DNA from: Lachnospiraceae bacterium | GTDB taxonomy: Bacteria > Bacillota > Clostridia > Lachnospirales > Lachnospiraceae | Direction of reading: 5' to 3' | Length of the DNA: 6,053 nucleotides | Assembly (NCBI GenBank): GCA_017412265.1 | Contig: JAFPYK010000112.1 | Coordinates: 1-6,053, forward strand | Shown here: piece after piece, positions 5,387 to 6,053 of the stretch | Layout of the letters: each line of letters opens with the position of its first letter | Position numbering within the stretch: the stretch's first letter is position 1 | Translations under genes and position numbers: made by a program | Notes under the pieces: model-generated | Databases searched by the model: none | What the model saw: only the letters and a program-made list of their open reading frames with translations | Told to the model about the DNA's origin: nothing

Positions 5387-6053
5387 ATGCAGGAGAACAT
5401 TTACCGGGCGTTTCTGATCAAGTACGGCGAGATCGGTATTAAGGGAAAGAATAAGAGCAATTTTGAAGAGAGCCTGCGGGTACAGATCGAGAACGCGCTG
5501 AAGCACCTGTCCGGGGATTTCCGGGTGATGCGTGAGAACGGCCGTGTCTTTGTGTTCTGCCCGAAGGTGTATGATTACGAGGAGACCGTGGAGACCCTGA
5601 GGAGAGTCTTCGGTATCGTGGGCATCTGCCCGATGCGTGTGATCTCGGACAAGCGTTTTGAGACGATCCGCGAGGAGACGGCCCGCTACGTCGCAGAGGC
5701 GTACAAGGACCGCGAGGTCACATTTAAGGTCTTCTGCAAGCGCGCGGACAAGAATTATCCGATGACTTCGCCGGAGATCTGCATGGAGGTCGGCGGGTAT
5801 CTTCTGGAGCGTTTCCCGAATCTGACCGTGGATATCAAGAATCCGCAGGAGAAGATCACGATCGAGGTGCGCCAGAGCCATGCCTACGTCTATTCGCACG
5901 AGATTCCGGGCCTCGGCGGCATGCCGGTCGGCTCGAACGGCAAGGCCATGCTGCTCTTATCCGGCGGCATTGACTCTCCGGTGGCGGGCTATATGGTCGC
6001 CAAGAGAGGCGTTACCATCGAGGCCACGTATTTCCACGCGCCGCCTTATACCA
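5387..6053 (+). CDS. thiI: tRNA 4-thiouridine synthase ThiI (tRNA sulfurtransferase), N-terminal part; 3' end outside window
   Basis: ThiI adenylates U8 of tRNA and inserts sulfur from a cysteine desulfurase persulfide to make 4-thiouridine, a near-UV sensor; in some bacteria it also serves thiamine thiazole synthesis. The first 222 codons are present and the frame is open at the right edge. Visible parts: an N-terminal ferredoxin-like region starting MQENIYRAFLIKYGEIGIKGKN, with the typical KYGEIGIKGKN motif (12-22); a THUMP RNA-binding domain (about 60-165); and the PP-loop ATPase motif SGGIDSPVA (192-200), followed by GYMVAKRG and FHAPPYT. Gram-positive ThiI usually has about 390-400 residues and lacks the rhodanese domain of the E. 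coli protein; which form this is lies beyond the edge. ATG 5387 is preceded by AAAGGG. The gene starts 27 bases after the desulfurase stop in the same frame, with no terminator between, so the two are co-transcribed. Confidence 0.97.
   Translation, partial: MQENIYRAFLIKYGEIGIKGKNKSNFEESLRVQIENALKHLSGDFRVMRENGRVFVFCPKVYDYEETVETLRRVFGIVGICPMRVISDKRFETIREETARYVAEAYKDREVTFKVFCKRADKNYPMTSPEICMEVGGYLLERFPNLTVDIKNPQEKITIEVRQSHAYVYSHEIPGLGGMPVGSNGKAMLLLSGGIDSPVAGYMVAKRGVTIEATYFHAPPYT

Overview
The window is GC-rich, gene-dense bacterial DNA with all genes on the plus strand. It reads as a chromosomal housekeeping operon of a Firmicute (Clostridia), most likely a GC-rich member of the Lachnospiraceae. 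This placement is inference. It rests on the DnaK wording (a GGDKGAGDILLLDVTPL stretch before the linker, GIPPARRGVPQIEV, and a C-terminus ending VVDGDFREI), on the gene order, and on a cysteine desulfurase of the GGGQQKGMRSGTENVPG type.

Layout: (1) the C-terminal two-thirds of dnaK, cut by the left edge and ending at 1195; (2) a 105-base AT-richer gap (1196-1300) with a good sigma-A-type promoter followed at once by a 14-bp stem-loop; (3) dnaJ (GTG start, 1301-2479); (4) prmA, overlapping dnaJ by one base; (5) rsmE, three bases after prmA; (6) a cysteine desulfurase gene (NifS/IscS family) overlapping the end of rsmE and interrupted by one in-frame amber codon at 4850-4852; (7) the first 222 codons of thiI, cut by the right edge.

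Functional logic: DnaK and DnaJ are the Hsp70/Hsp40 folding machine. PrmA methylates ribosomal protein L11 and RsmE methylates 16S rRNA. The cysteine desulfurase and ThiI form a sulfur relay for 4-thiouridine in tRNA and possibly for thiamine. The operon therefore joins protein folding with ribosome and tRNA modification. The first part matches the known Bacillus-type dnaK-dnaJ-prmA-rsmE order; here the sulfur-relay pair follows rsmE.

I see no mobile element, CRISPR array, RNA gene or clearly new system. The two points worth a second look are the lone amber codon that separates the PLP-lysine half from the catalytic-cysteine half of an otherwise intact desulfurase, and the promoter plus 5'-terminal hairpin that may give dnaJ and its followers their own stabilised transcript.
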